A stretch of DNA of 64,000 bases from Ceratotherium simum simum (taxonomy: Eukaryota > Chordata > Mammalia > Perissodactyla > Rhinocerotidae), in NCBI RefSeq assembly GCF_000283155.1, contig NW_004454162.1:55183904-55247903 (forward strand), given 5' to 3'. The notes beneath the pieces are model-generated. The model ran no database searches. It was not told the origin of the DNA and saw only the letters and a list, made by a program, of their open reading frames with translations. Shown piece by piece: positions 1-10,830 of the stretch. Each line of letters begins with the position of its first letter. Within the stretch, counting starts at the first letter, position 1. The position numbers and the translations under genes were made by a program.

Positions 1-20
1 AACCACCAAGACACATGGGT

Positions 21-66
21 GATCTCTCTCTCTCTCTCTCTGTCTCCGTCTCTGTCTCTGTCTCTC
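21..66. repeat. (TC)n simple repeat
   Basis: An imperfect TC microsatellite, interrupted by TG steps (TCTGTCTC units), sits at the very edge of the window. The interruptions suggest it is old. Nothing indicates a regulatory role. Confidence 0.95.
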
Positions 67-79
67 AAATCTGACGCTT

Positions 80-335
80 GCCTCAGTGCCCTTAATGTAT
101 ACCTCAACAGTACAGAACAACTTGCGGTCCTCAAAATGCAACAGGTGGTGCCCTGCCTCTGAGCCTTGCCTTATGCTTGCAATGTCTTTCTTTGACTTAG
201 CCAACCGAAAATTTTTTATTCAGACTACAAAATCCAGCTCAAGCATCCTTTTCTTTGTGATGACTTTCACGATCTCCATCACCCGCTCTCCAAATCTTCC
301 CCCGCAGTCATTTATTCTGTCCTCTTTACTACCTT
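80..335 (+). mobile_element. L2-like LINE 3' fragment
   Basis: The C/T-rich plus strand has the rhythm of the L2 3' coding end: a TGCCCTGCCTCTGAGCC-like segment, then a CCAGCTCAAGCATCC-like segment, then a CTGTCCTC stretch. It is strongly diverged and no reading frame survives that matches a reverse transcriptase. The 126-residue open frame from 86 to 466 falls partly on it and is not considered real. Confidence 0.4.
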
Positions 336-339
336 TACC

Positions 340-1190
340 TATAGGGACTGAACATATTACACTTATAGCACACAACATTTTTGCTGTGCTAGTAACTGAA
401 AACAGGAAAATTAAATGCTATAACATTCTATGTATATTTCAACGACTAGTGATAACAGATAAATAGGTTTACATTTTTAAAAACCATGAAACTGCTGAGA
501 TTCTGAATAGAACCAACAGTCTAGAGGACTTGAGAGATGGGTGTCGCTGTTTCTTAATAAGTTGAATTTAACCTTAAAACTTCTAGCTTTTCTTTTCATT
601 AGTGAAGGGCATAGTTATTTTTACTCCTACTTCTTAGACAAGACTGGAACTTTGTTTCTCACAAGTGAAATACAAAAGTATTCTGAGATATTGCTTAGGT
701 AATAAAGGGAGAGAGCAAAAGAATTTGTAGGAAAACAAATGCGTAAATATGAATTCATGAGAGATTTTGAGATGACATGCACTGAATCGTGAGTGATGGA
801 GGACGGAGAGGAACAGCGTCCCCTGAAAAGAACGAGGACATGATGGAGAGGAGGTGACACGTGTGGACATCTTCCTGCCGTCTTCAGATGGGCATGCACT
901 GGAGACTGTTGGTGACTATTCAAAGCAAAGGCTGGAGGAGGGAATGGGGGATGACAGGAGGGAGAGGGCTCGTTGTCTTCTCCTGTCGGGATACGTGCAT
1001 CTGAGCGTGCCCCCAGACCTGGGCATTGGCTGGGGCACTGCTCACCCTGGAGACAGGCTCTGGAAGTTATCAACATGCCCAGTCGGAGCATCAACTCAGT
1101 TCATTGAATCGTATCCAATTATTTAATTTTATTAATACTCACCTCATTTTCCCTTTATGATGCAAATGAAGGATGGTCTAATTATCTAGT
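340..1190. other. Unassigned stretch, no gene seen
   Basis: Mixed-composition unique sequence. Overlapping open frames on both strands (627-1094 minus, 854-1126 plus) are low-complexity, share no recognisable domain and lack convincing splice context. I see no repeat family here that I can name. Confidence 0.6.
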
Positions 1191-1194
1191 TAAC

Positions 1195-1300
1195 GCAAAC
1201 AAGGCAAATAGTAGAGTAGAGACTAAACAGCTTGTCCAGGGTCACACATTGATGCATCGGAACCAGACCAGGATCTCAATGCCCCACCTCTAGTCCACAG
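1195..1300 (-). mobile_element. MIR-like SINE fragment
   Basis: The segment reading CAGCTTGTCCAGGGTCACAC, followed by an ACCAGGATCTCAA-like stretch and then TAGTCCACAG, matches the order of the reverse-complemented MIR core and tRNA-related head. It is short and diverged. Confidence 0.45.
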
Positions 1301-2177
1301 AACCGACGTGATCAGGACGTGTGCTGGGTAACTTAAATTTAAACCAGAAGATGGCTTTATGGATTATATGTCCATGGACAAACATGGGAACTCATGATAT
1401 AATATAAATCTTGGTCAAACCAGAAAAGAACCTTACCATGCAAAATAAGTCAAAGGATTGCGCCTCTTTTACATTTTTCTACCTATTTTTTGGGCTTTAG
1501 TTTTAGATCCAAGCTTCAAGTGCTGGTAAGGCCCAGGAAAGGATCTCCATCTATTATCAATAGAAAGTAAGCTTTAAAACCTGGTGGTGAGAGCTTGCCC
1601 AGAGTGGGGAATGGGGAGAGGGAAGAAGGATGAGAATAAATAGGTCGTTTCTCAAATGCTGTGAGTGCAAATATTATTCTCATTGTGATTCTAGTCAGCA
1701 ACTTGCTGAAGACTAGACACCCCCTGGCAGGACTTGTTCTTAGCTGAATAAATAATTTGATTTCAGAATTCAACCAAATAGCGGCACATTCTGCAGCTGA
1801 GGAACTTACCCTTTCATTCTGGCATCCCGGCTCTGAATTTTACATCATATTTTACTTATTTATTAAGCTTCTTTCCATTTCAATAGCCTTTGGTTCCAGA
1901 AAAATATAAAAACACAACTCCTTCAAAAAAAATTCATTTTCCCCATAGCCATTGTAACTTGTCCTGCCTTTCAAGGAGAATACAAATATCAGAAATTTGC
2001 TTTATCTTCAGCCGTGGAAATCAAGCAACTTCAGACAAGAAAATCTCCAAAAGAATTCTCTGATTTCAGAACGCTACAATTTAAGTTGACATTTGAAGTG
2101 CTATTTTAAAATATCTCAAGTATCAAGCATGATATAAATTAAATATGTTGAAGACTGAACACTTCGATCATTATAAT
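1301..2177. other. AT-rich unassigned stretch
   Basis: AT-rich non-coding sequence without a named repeat or plausible exon. The 85-residue minus-strand frame at 1516-1773 has no recognisable features. Confidence 0.6.
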
Positions 2178-2275
2178 TCAAGGAGCACTTATTGGATGCT
2201 TACTGTATACCACAGACTGTGTTAGGCACCAGGGCCTCAGAGATGAGTCAAAGGCTTAATGAGAGAACAATTATG
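2178..2275 (-). mobile_element. L2 LINE 3'-end fragment
   Basis: GAGCACTTATTGGATGCTTACTGT, followed by a GTTAGGCACCAGGGCCTCAGAG-like stretch, is the familiar reverse-complemented L2 3' terminus. Only about 100 bases remain. Confidence 0.6.
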
Positions 2276-2809
2276 AATTTGTGAATCAGAGTTCTGTCTA
2301 CAGCTTCAGTGTGAAAACAAGCACTTGTTCGTTTAAACCTCTATGTCACCTCAAAGTATTGGCTATAAAACTGGTGACACTCAAAAACACTTGTAAAAAT
2401 TCAAACACACTTTCAAATACTGATCAATGTTAATGATGTCGTTCAAAGCAGGACAAACTGCTTTAATCAAAGAATCAATTATAACTTGATATTAATTCAT
2501 AACATTTTTCTAAAACTACTTATTGTAGACTTTAGCCTGCATTCAATCTGTAGCTATACTGGATAATAATCCCGGACAATTTAATCCGTCCTTTAAGTGT
2601 GAATGCAAAATTGAGTCAACACTGGAACACAACAGCTCACCTGGCACTAAACCTGTTCATTCACCTGACCTCCTTGTTTTCATAAATGACATCACCTCTA
2701 GGTTCAAACGGCTCTCTCCAGCTTTCCAGTTCCAACTGGTTCCAAGTGTTACATCAGACAGGGTAAGAATATCAGAGTGTTGTTGCAGTGTTGAGATTTT
2801 AAAACTTTA

Positions 2810-3012
2810 AATCCTGCCTCCCTATTACTGCACTGTGTGAACCTGCACAAATTACCTCCTCTCTCTGCCTCAGTTTCCTCTTCTATAAGAAGGGAGTAAC
2901 AATAGCACCTTCATGCAGGTGAGGATTAAATGAGACAATACAAGAAGAAAGTGCCTAGAACAGAGCTCAGGCCCTACCACGTTCTCAGTAAATATTAACC
3001 ATCATAATTACT
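2810..3012 (+). mobile_element. MIR SINE
   Basis: The MIR landmarks appear in order. They are a tRNA-like segment ending in an ACTGCACTGTGTGAACCTG-type box, CTGCCTCAGTTTCCTC, TCTATAAGAAGGGAGTAACAAT, GATTAAATGAGACAATA, and a terminal CTCAGTAAATATTAACCATCA. The copy is nearly full length but diverged, as expected for a family predating the placental radiation. Confidence 0.85.
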
Positions 3013-3109
3013 GGTATTGGTGCTATTTCAACAACTTAGCTCACACTCATTGCCTCTTTTCTATTCAGTTCTGGGGCCCTTGGCCAACCTCATGTTGTTT
3101 GGTCTAGAA

Positions 3110-3690
3110 TCTTACAATAGCCTCCAACTGTACTCCTCTCTCTCCCGCTCTCCCTTCTACTCTGTAATTTAGATCAATAACATCAAAGGAAGAATCAGAA
3201 TATGTCCTGTTCCTCTTCAAAACCCTTCAGTGGTTCCCCATCGTCTGCAGAGAAAATCCAGATTCTTTTATCCTGCACTCCAAACACTCCACGCTCGGGA
3301 ACAAGCTCACTTTTCCCGTCTTATTTGTCACGATTGCTCTCACAGCACTTAACGTCCACAGCTTCCTACCTGCTTTCTGCTCATTGCTCCCAATGCCTAA
3401 AATGACTTCCCTTCGTGTCCCCAACTTCTGCTATACTCCTGAAGACCCCTACACAATGCCTTCCTGAGATTCCTCAGGGAAAATGTGTCTTTCCCTTCTG
3501 AAGTCTCACAGAACTTTCTTTGTATTTATTTCACAGGCAAATCACTTTATTTTATTGTGATGATTGTACCTTTTCTTCCTCCCCTCCTAGATTTTCAGCT
3601 TTTTGAGTTTTTTGAGAATCTGGAGAACATTCTATCTCCTTTGTATTCTCCCTAGCATCTTTCACACGTCAGCCACTTAGTACACTTTGA
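3110..3690 (+). mobile_element. L2 LINE 3' fragment
   Basis: The plus strand carries the L2 reverse-transcriptase tail pattern in degraded form. It runs through a CCTCTTCAAAACCCTTCAGTGG segment, then GAAAATCCAGATTC, a CCTTCCTGAGATTCCTCAGG stretch, and an ending ACTTAGTACACTTTGATAAGTG. Two overlapping short open frames at 3202-3424 on opposite strands are by-products of this relic. Confidence 0.65.
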
Positions 3691-5620
3691 TAAGTGAAAA
3701 AGGAAAATCATCAGAGGGAATAAAATAGCTTACAAGTTACCATTAAATGCATGAATGAGGTTTTTTTTCTAGGCACAGATTACTCAAGATATATGAATTC
3801 TAGTTCTTCGTTTTAATGGAATCATTTTTAAACTTATATTCTGGCATAAGATCAGAATGAGTCATTATAGCTTTTAAAATAAAAGAAAAAAATACACGAG
3901 TGCATTTCAGAACTACTTAACAGGTATAAAGTATCTGCAAAACTAATATGAGACAATCCTCTGTACATATAGAGAAGTTGCAATTTACTGATAGAGAATT
4001 TTAGAGCAAATGCATATAAATTATCCCTGCTTTAATATCCTTTTAAAATAATTACTCTATTCATGCATCTTGGAACATTTTACATTAACTAAGTTTTCAA
4101 AAGTTGCTTCTTTTACATATAACAGTCTGTATATTCCTCAACATAATTTCAAAAATAGAATGCAGAAAGTGTGTTTACTCGGTCGTACAAATGAGCTTTT
4201 GAGGGGATGGAGCTGAATGGAGGATATTATTCCCACGTCCTCTGCTCTTTGCCTGGAAACAGTTTCTTTTTTCTTTTTTAATAAGACTAGTTTAACTGGA
4301 CAGCAAAGCATTGACTTTTGCATCTGACTAATTTCTAAAAGAAAAACATTAGAAGCTTTATTGTAAAAAGACCAAAAGCTCCGTTATTTTTTTTAGCCCA
4401 CAGAAGCAACTGAATGTGTATACTCTTTTCTATTTTATTTCTTTCACTGTTTAATTATCAATACTTCATAGCATTGACTCTATTGATACTAATTATAAAC
4501 ACTTCATAGTACGTAGTAGGTACATACACCATATCAAAAATAATAAGCAAAGCTCAAAGTACTTGTAATTTAATACCATGCCCTGTCCTAGATGGACACA
4601 CAATGTGGACTGTACTCTTTCTTTTTCTATTTGTCTCTCTCTGCCTTCCATAAATTTTTCTTTAGAATTGATTCCAGTCTCTAAAACGCTAAGAGACCAC
4701 CCTAAGAAATCGGTTTTGTATCTTTACACTTGTCTTAAATCTCCTCAAACTGCAAAATCATCAGAGACCTTTCCTTCAAAGGACTTCTTCTCACCTAAAA
4801 AGTCCACATGGCATGATATTTTATAGATTATAAACCAAGCCCCTGTCCCTAGCATTTTGTTACTTCATCACACAAGTCCTGAGGGAGTTCTGCAGAAGAT
4901 CCTCCTGTGGGTCACAGTCTTTATCATTAGTAACAAGATAAAACTGAAAAGTTGGCCTTGCATTGGAAGTCACGGTTGATAATGACAAAGCAAAGTTTCG
5001 TTGTGTATGGCCTTAAAAGTGAGTCCAAGGGGCCAAGCTTACTGCAGAAAAATAAAATCCCTAGAGAGAGCAGAAGGACAAATTTCAAGAGACGTTGAAT
5101 AGTAGTTTCATGAACTTGTAGTAAAAATTGAAAGCTGGAAAAGCCAGAAAATTGTAAAATAAAATCAAGATGAGAGATATAATGGAAATGCATGTAAATC
5201 TTTAGTCAAGGTATTGAAAATGAAAGTTAAATAACCAAGGGTAATAAGATACATATAATGCAATAATTAGCACTTTTCCCATTGAATCCTAGGATGTTCC
5301 TCAACCCTAAAATTAAAGCCAACGCACAAGATTCTCTTTCTTGCTTCCTTCTCCACCTCTCTTTGGATGGCACCCAAATATCTCACATAAATCTATAGAT
5401 CTGATGAGCACTTCTGAAAACCCAAAGATATATTCGTTTAGAGGGTCCATGACAAAAATTCATTCAAAAAAGTAGATAGAATTTGCTGAAGAAAATTCTT
5501 TAGAAAGAAAGAGAAAGGGATAGGTAGAAAGCCAAGCATAGAGAAGCACAGAGCCAAGAGGAAGGAAGTGAGGAGAGGTCCTGACAAAGAAACTGGATTC
5601 AAGTGTAAGAAGCATGATCA
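3691..5620. other. AT-rich unassigned stretch
   Basis: About 1.9 kb of AT-rich unique sequence with short A and T runs. The open frames at 4138-4323 minus, 4578-4826 plus and 4927-5193 minus show no domain, no signal peptide with a plausible mature part, and no splice-bounded structure. Part of 4580-4830 is pyrimidine-rich and might be a very old LINE fragment, but I cannot place it. Confidence 0.55.
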
Positions 5621-5634
5621 AAACCCCACAGAAG

Positions 5635-5847
5635 GGGCCGGCCCCGTGGCTTAGCGGTTAAGTGTGCATGCTCCGCTGCTGGCGGCCCGGGTTCGGATCC
5701 CGGGCGCGCACCGACGCATCGCTTCTCCGGCCATGCTGAGGCTGCGTCCCACATACAGCAACTAGAAGGATGTGCAGCTGTGACAGACAACTATCTACTG
5801 GGGCTTTGGGGGAAAAATAAATAAATAAAATCTTTAAAAAAAAAAAA
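5635..5847 (+). mobile_element. ERE-class tRNA-derived SINE (short A+B form)
   Basis: Starts GGGCCGGCCCCGTGGCTTAG. It has an A-box-like TGGCTTAGCGGTTAAG, a B-box-like GGTTCGGATCC, then CACATACAGCAACTAGAAGG and CTATCTACTGGGGCTTTGGG, and an AAATAAATAAATAAAATC tail with a long A run. The flanks AAACCCCACAGAAG (5621-5634) and AAACCCACAGAAG (just after the tail) form a target-site duplication with one indel. This marks L1-mediated insertion. The family is perissodactyl-specific. Confidence 0.95.
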
Positions 5848-5859
5848 AACCCACAGAAG

Positions 5860-7740
5860 TGAAGAAAAAACGGTCACTGCTGAAAACGTTTATAACAGAG
5901 ATCTCAAATTTCCATGCTCAAATGTGCCATCAAATGTAGCCTATTTCTCTGCTTCATCTAATCAAACTTTCCTCTTGAGCCCACCCTAACGAGGGACAAG
6001 AAAATTTAAGCTTGCTAATGAACAAGGCAGTGTTCAGTCTCTTCTGGATTAGATTACTTCTTTGGGATCAATACTTTCCTTCCTCTTGCTCCTCTCCAAG
6101 GTGGTGTCCGGGTGACTGTGTCTCGTGTTCCCATGCCCATCTGAACGTTTCTACCGCAGACAATGCAAAGTGCCAACCTGAGATGGGGAAGCAAAGGCAG
6201 GGTCATCTGTCCACTGGCTCTGCCTCCAATCCTCTTCCCCTCGGTTCCCAGGGTCGGGAGTAGATGGCCCTACCCTGTGCCATATCCTCCTTCCCAGGAG
6301 ATGCAGAAGGGGCCAGAAATCATATCTGCAGGCCTAACTCTCAATGTTAATGGGATCTAATAACAGAATATAAAGAGTCCCTTTATCTTTCCATGAAGAC
6401 CAGTTCTCAAGTTTATTGTTCTGCTGCAAACTCACACACAAAAACCAGCAAATCAAAAAAACCCTCTTACCGTCAAGATCAGGTGATAAATATTGACTCT
6501 CTCTCTCTCTTTCTCTTTTCATTCTCGCTATAGCATTCCTAACTGTCCCCAGTGGATGCTTCTGGAGGGGTGGAAAGGGAAGATACACACAAGGGAGTGC
6601 AGAAGTAAAAGCATATGGATATAGCTTAAAAAACATTATCTTCATTACACACTGGTTGAGCTGGGCCCCGTCCTTGAGTATGCATCCTCAGTATTGTTTA
6701 TTTTAGTTACGTGCCCGTGCATATGCTGAACCCAGTTGTTCCTCCCTCTCTCTTACCTCCCTCTCTTTCTCTCAACACGTACACACACATTTCAGCAACC
6801 GTCTCAGGACTTGGACACTGAAAAGTTCGACCGAATGACTGTAATGCATAAAACAGGGTGTGTACAAGTCACAGCTTCCTGGTTGGTTTCCACATTGAGA
6901 GCTGAGGTTTTCCATCTAAGACAAATTGGAATTGTTGTCATAATCACACAGTGCATTGTACTCTGGTCAGGTCAGCTCCATTTTCATTGCTTGAATGTGC
7001 TAATTGGAAATTGCTGCGAGTTATTCTCCTCTCTCTCCCTCGGGAGAAGATGGGGTGGGAAACTCTGGGAGAAGTGAGGGTGAAGAACAGAGAGGCTGCC
7101 AGCATGGTAACGGGGATCACTATTTTCTTCTAGCGTCGTAACAGGGATCGTGACTGCCTCTTCCACGGTGGCTGATACGGAGAAACTGCCGCCTCCCTCG
7201 CCGTGCCCTCTCTCACTCCAGGTTTAGGTACACCTGTCTCTTTGCCTCCTTATCTCCCTTGGATATTAGTGAGTTCCACACTGGTTTTCATGGATCTGTC
7301 CCTAATTCTATAGTAGAATAAAAGAAAAGCTTTTCCTTGACAATTAAATTGGTTTGTAAAGTCAAGAACTGTGAATTCACCAGATTTACAAACTCTAAAG
7401 CAAATTATTTCTACCCTGTTAAGTCCTAACAGCCCTATTCTTTGGTTTGGCGACAAATGCTCTGTAGAATGGGAATAGACAGAATTGGACTAAAAAGCTT
7501 TTGTTTTGAGAAAAACGTGTTAAATGTTTCGAACCCTCCAAAAATAATTAGAAACACTCTAGGAGGTCACAGAATGGAGAAGGATGTTTAAATGTTACGT
7601 ACATTTAGTGTCTTCTACTACACAATAAGTATCAATTGAATGGGAATTTACTCCCAACTTAGAAGAAACTGAGACCTATATTTATGGGTTATTTGTTCAA
7701 GATATTCAGAAAGGGAAATAAATAATTCAAAATTCTGTCT
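5860..7740. other. Unassigned stretch with small simple repeats
   Basis: Unique sequence with a short (TC)n near 6499-6512 and pyrimidine-rich blocks near 6740-6780. Open frames of 60-113 residues (for example 6334-6645 minus and 6736-7077 plus) have no recognisable family and poor composition. No exon is supported. Confidence 0.55.
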
Positions 7741-7744
7741 ATAT

Positions 7745-8125
7745 AATGAGTGTTAGAGGAGTTTTCAAAGAGGGAGGTGATTTTTGAGGTACCATTCAAG
7801 GTAAGTTACACTCCTCCAGATGAAGAGATGGAGGACATTGCAGGAAGAAGAAACAGAAGGACCAAATGCAAGAAATCCTGGGGAATGCCAAGTCATGGGA
7901 CAAGGAGTATGTCAGGAGGAGGGCTAGAGATGAGACTAGGAAGAGAGGCTGAGCCAGATTATTGAGGGCCTCACACACCTTTCTAAGGAGTGTATCCTCC
8001 AGGCAATGAGCAGGCTTCAAATAACCTTAGTGGGAAGTGACATGATAAATTTTACGTTTTAGAAAGATCACTCTAGCGCTAATGACTGGTAAAGAGTTGG
8101 ACTTGGGATGAGGATGCTAATGGAT
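7745..8125 (-). mobile_element. L2 LINE 3' fragment
   Basis: Reads as the reverse complement of the L2 3' coding region. The order is GAGGGAGGTGATTTTTGAGG, AGCCAGATTATTGAGGGCCT, GCAATGAGCAGGCTTC, AGTGACATGATAAATTTTACG and GAAAGATCACTCTAGC. These are the characteristic degraded segments of minus-oriented L2. The 71-residue plus frame at 7750-7965 is incidental. Confidence 0.75.
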
Positions 8126-8509
8126 TTCTAGCCATCAGTTTGGTGTTCATTGACCATATTTAGTAGATATTGAGAATTCCAAGATGAATATTTCCCCTTT
8201 GACTTGCAAACCAGCTTTTCCAAGTACTACAGTATTTTATACAGAACCACATGAAATAATATACAAACCCTGAAAGCCAAATCCCTTTACCACTTGACAC
8301 CACCCTGTCCTGAAGGATTTATATTCTCGATGTTCTTCCATCCAGACCTCCCCTTCCAGCCTGCTCATCTCTTCCCCTGATTCAAGACCTGACACAATTT
8401 ATCCTCACGGTCTCAGAACCATCTAGCCCTCCTACTTTGCCAGTCATGTTTCTTCCTGTCTTCAGGTTGCCCTGTTTTTTAAGCAAACAATTCTTTCCAG
8501 GCTAGGTGC

Positions 8510-8950
8510 CAAAAATGGATGAGAAAATGTATAAGAAAAACACAGTTATTTATGTAGCTTCTAATGTAGCAAGTTAGATAAAACCACATACTCAAATTCA
8601 AGCCAAGTGTGATAGATACTCCCTGAGGACTGGACGTTAGCTCACCTCTCTCTAGAGTGACCCAGGAAGGCTTTGTGTGGACTGGTCATTGCAGCTATGT
8701 CTTTAAGATGGTTAGTTCTCAACAAGATGTGACAAGGTGACATTCTTGGTGAAGGAATTAACATGAACGTAGGTACAAAGGCAGAAAAGCACAAGAAATG
8801 ATTGAGAAACGATGAGTCAAGTTAGCTTGGTATGATGTTTGGAGTAAAGAATAGTGGGAAACAGAGAGAAAGACATCAATGTCATCAGATTGCATATGGA
8901 CAAGAAATCTTAACTTTTGTAGAACCATTGGAAAATTTTAAGTGGAAAAG
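8510..8950 (-). mobile_element. Possible L2-like fragment
   Basis: The order of segments (GGAAGGCTTTGTGTGG, GGTGACATTCTTGGTGAAGG, ACGTAGGTACAAAGGC) loosely follows minus-oriented L2 of the kind seen at 7745-8125. Divergence is high and it could equally be another old LINE. Confidence 0.35.
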
Positions 8951-8964
8951 TAGAGAAGTCTTTG

Positions 8965-9110
8965 CATTTTGTGATGGAAAGTGCTTTTAAGATCATCCAG
9001 TTGAACCACTGCATTTTTTCAGATGAGAAAACTGAGACCCACTGAGGTTACTCAACATACTTGGAGCCAATTCAAGGTCCCTTGATGCCCAGCCATGCCA
9101 TTGACTCAGC
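8965..9110 (-). mobile_element. MIR-like fragment
   Basis: TCAGATGAGAAAACTGAGAC, followed by CCACTGAGGTTACTC, is the conserved reverse-complemented core of MIR-type SINEs. The preceding GATCATCCAGTTGAACCACT fits related old elements. The exact family is uncertain. Confidence 0.5.
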
Positions 9111-10230
9111 CATGCTCCTGCCATGGTCAAACCCTTCAGCCTGTCAACTCCAAAAATGCCTCTCTGCATGAGAATCTCTCTAATCGAATTTCCTGTCCTT
9201 TTCACTCCCAAGCACTGACATCTCTGTGATTGTGTTATATAAGCGTGTGGTATCCATCTTACACGAGCAAGAACCGTATGTGTACCCATAAATGTGTACA
9301 TGCATATGTATATACATATTTTTCTTGTTTTCAGACTTACATTATGAATTCTGGGCAAGTTCTGGGCAAATCCTAAGCCTTCTTTTTGTGAATTTCCCCC
9401 TCTAGAGGGCCTGCAATGTACTAAAATTTACATTGTACAAATGTACAGAAAAGAATACCAGAGGCGAGAACTTAAACAGGAGTGTGAGGTTAAAGGAAGT
9501 AATATAAAGGTAGCTGCTGGTTGCTGTAACCCTCATAGATGAAGTGTTACTGTGATCCCGTTCTGTGGTCCTGCCTCCTTCTGCATTGTTCCCTGGAGGT
9601 AGAGTTTCAGGAGGGTGGGCCAGCCACGGCCAGCCCTGTGGCTGTTGGAAGCTCGGGTCTGGAGCACATTTGCCCATAAACCATGGTGGATTAACCCTCA
9701 GTCCCTCAGGCTCTCTTTGCAAACATAGTGCTGAGCTCAGAAAGCAAGTAGAAGATTTAGGAACATTTAGGCAAGATTTTATAAAGCTCACCGGCAACCT
9801 TTTTTTTTTCCTTTCCTGCTTCTATAAGGTATTTGTGTTCCCAAAGGAAAAATGTAGCCTCTGGTGGCCATTTTTCCTCCTTTTTCTTCTGAAACTCTCT
9901 CTCCCTCCTCTCAGAAGCCTTCCTGGCTGCCTGCATTGTGCCATTCACAGCCTGCCTGCTTATTACCACCCAAATAAGGTAATAGTTAGAAATACAATTG
10001 AAGTGGCTTCTTCTTTTTAATAAACAATAGACCTTGTTCCGTTAAAAATAAGACCCTACTCTGAACCATTGCAGAAAATTTTTCAATGTTTAAAAAGCAA
10101 TGTCAGGGACTGTGAGGAGGGTGGGGTCGACAGGGCTTTCTGATGTCGTTCTTAATTATTTTTACTTCATGCTCCCTGTACCTCTGGCTCTAGCTGAGGC
10201 AGAAACGGTGAAGTGCCATAAAATAACCCT
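9111..10230. other. Unassigned stretch
   Basis: Unique sequence with several overlapping open frames, the longest being 151 residues at 9565-10020 plus and 131 residues at 9402-9797 minus. They overlap one another antisense, use many rare or low-information residues, and no family is recognisable. I treat them as chance frames. Confidence 0.5.
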
Positions 10231-10234
10231 CTCT

Positions 10235-10480
10235 GGAAGTATATTTGGCCTGACAGGAAACAGGAAATACCAGAAAAGATCACAAGAAAAGCTGTAATCA
10301 TAAGATTTCTAGCCTAATTCTTTTGACGTCAGCAGTCGAGATAAGTCAGATAAGCAATCACCAGCATCCGCGAGCTGGGGAGCGCCAATCCAAACAGCCA
10401 AGTGCATCTTCAGCCCTTTTGAACTCTCGCATTGTTGTTCTCCCCTGCCCTCCTCTCTTCCCCCCGAGAAGCACATCCTG
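10235..10480. promoter_or_regulatory. Candidate regulatory element (CRE/GATA/CCAAT cluster)
   Basis: A perfect CRE palindrome TGACGTCA lies at 10324-10331. Two AGATAAG GATA-factor motifs follow at 10339-10345 and 10348-10354, with a CCAAT box at 10385-10389 in a CpG-containing patch. ETS-like GGAAA/GGAAAT cores lie upstream, near 10255-10270. The spacing within about 70 bases is compact, as in many enhancers or weak promoters. No TATA box, start site or exon can be identified, so function is inference only. Confidence 0.35.
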
Positions 10481-10759
10481 AAATTGTGAATTATGGACTT
10501 AGTGTCAGCATGAAGGTATTTGAAGACACTGCACAGACCTCCTAAACTGGTCCTACAGCCGATTCAGCTTGCTTGGTGCATTATAAACCCTGGGTGAAGC
10601 TGACTGTTAGTAAGACATAAGAAAACTAACTCTGGTTTATCTCAAAAGGAGTTTGCTTCTAAAGTTTAAATTTTTCCAATCTTGGCAACTAAGCTGTGGC
10701 TATGAAATGTCTTTGATAATATGCTAAAAGATGCATTACCGTATCCAAAGTGTGCAGTA

Positions 10760-10830
10760 ACTCCAGTCATCACTATGATGACCGTTCCTTGGCCGCCACC
10801 ACCTCCGCGGCCCACCACAACAAAATAGTT
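10760..10830. other. Isolated GC-rich patch
   Basis: A short CpG-containing GC-rich segment (GGCCGCCACCACCTCCGCGG at its core) sits inside AT-rich DNA. On the minus strand it is part of an open frame of roughly 65-70 codons without an ATG, encoding a glycine run flanked by hydrophobic residues. No family was recognised. It could be a remnant of an exon or processed transcript, or simply a GC island. Confidence 0.3.

Noticed and set aside
627..1126. Overlapping 155- and 90-residue frames on opposite strands
   Set aside because: Mutual shadows without domains, and no supporting transcript signals in the sequence.
5635..5700. Possible tRNA gene, because of A- and B-box-like motifs
   Set aside because: The motifs belong to the tRNA-derived head of a SINE. 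No cloverleaf with matching acceptor stem is visible, and a target-site duplication and A-rich tail are present.
9565..10020. 151-residue open frame
   Set aside because: It overlaps a 131-residue antisense frame, shows no motif, and its C-terminal part is hydrophobic low-information sequence. Probably chance.
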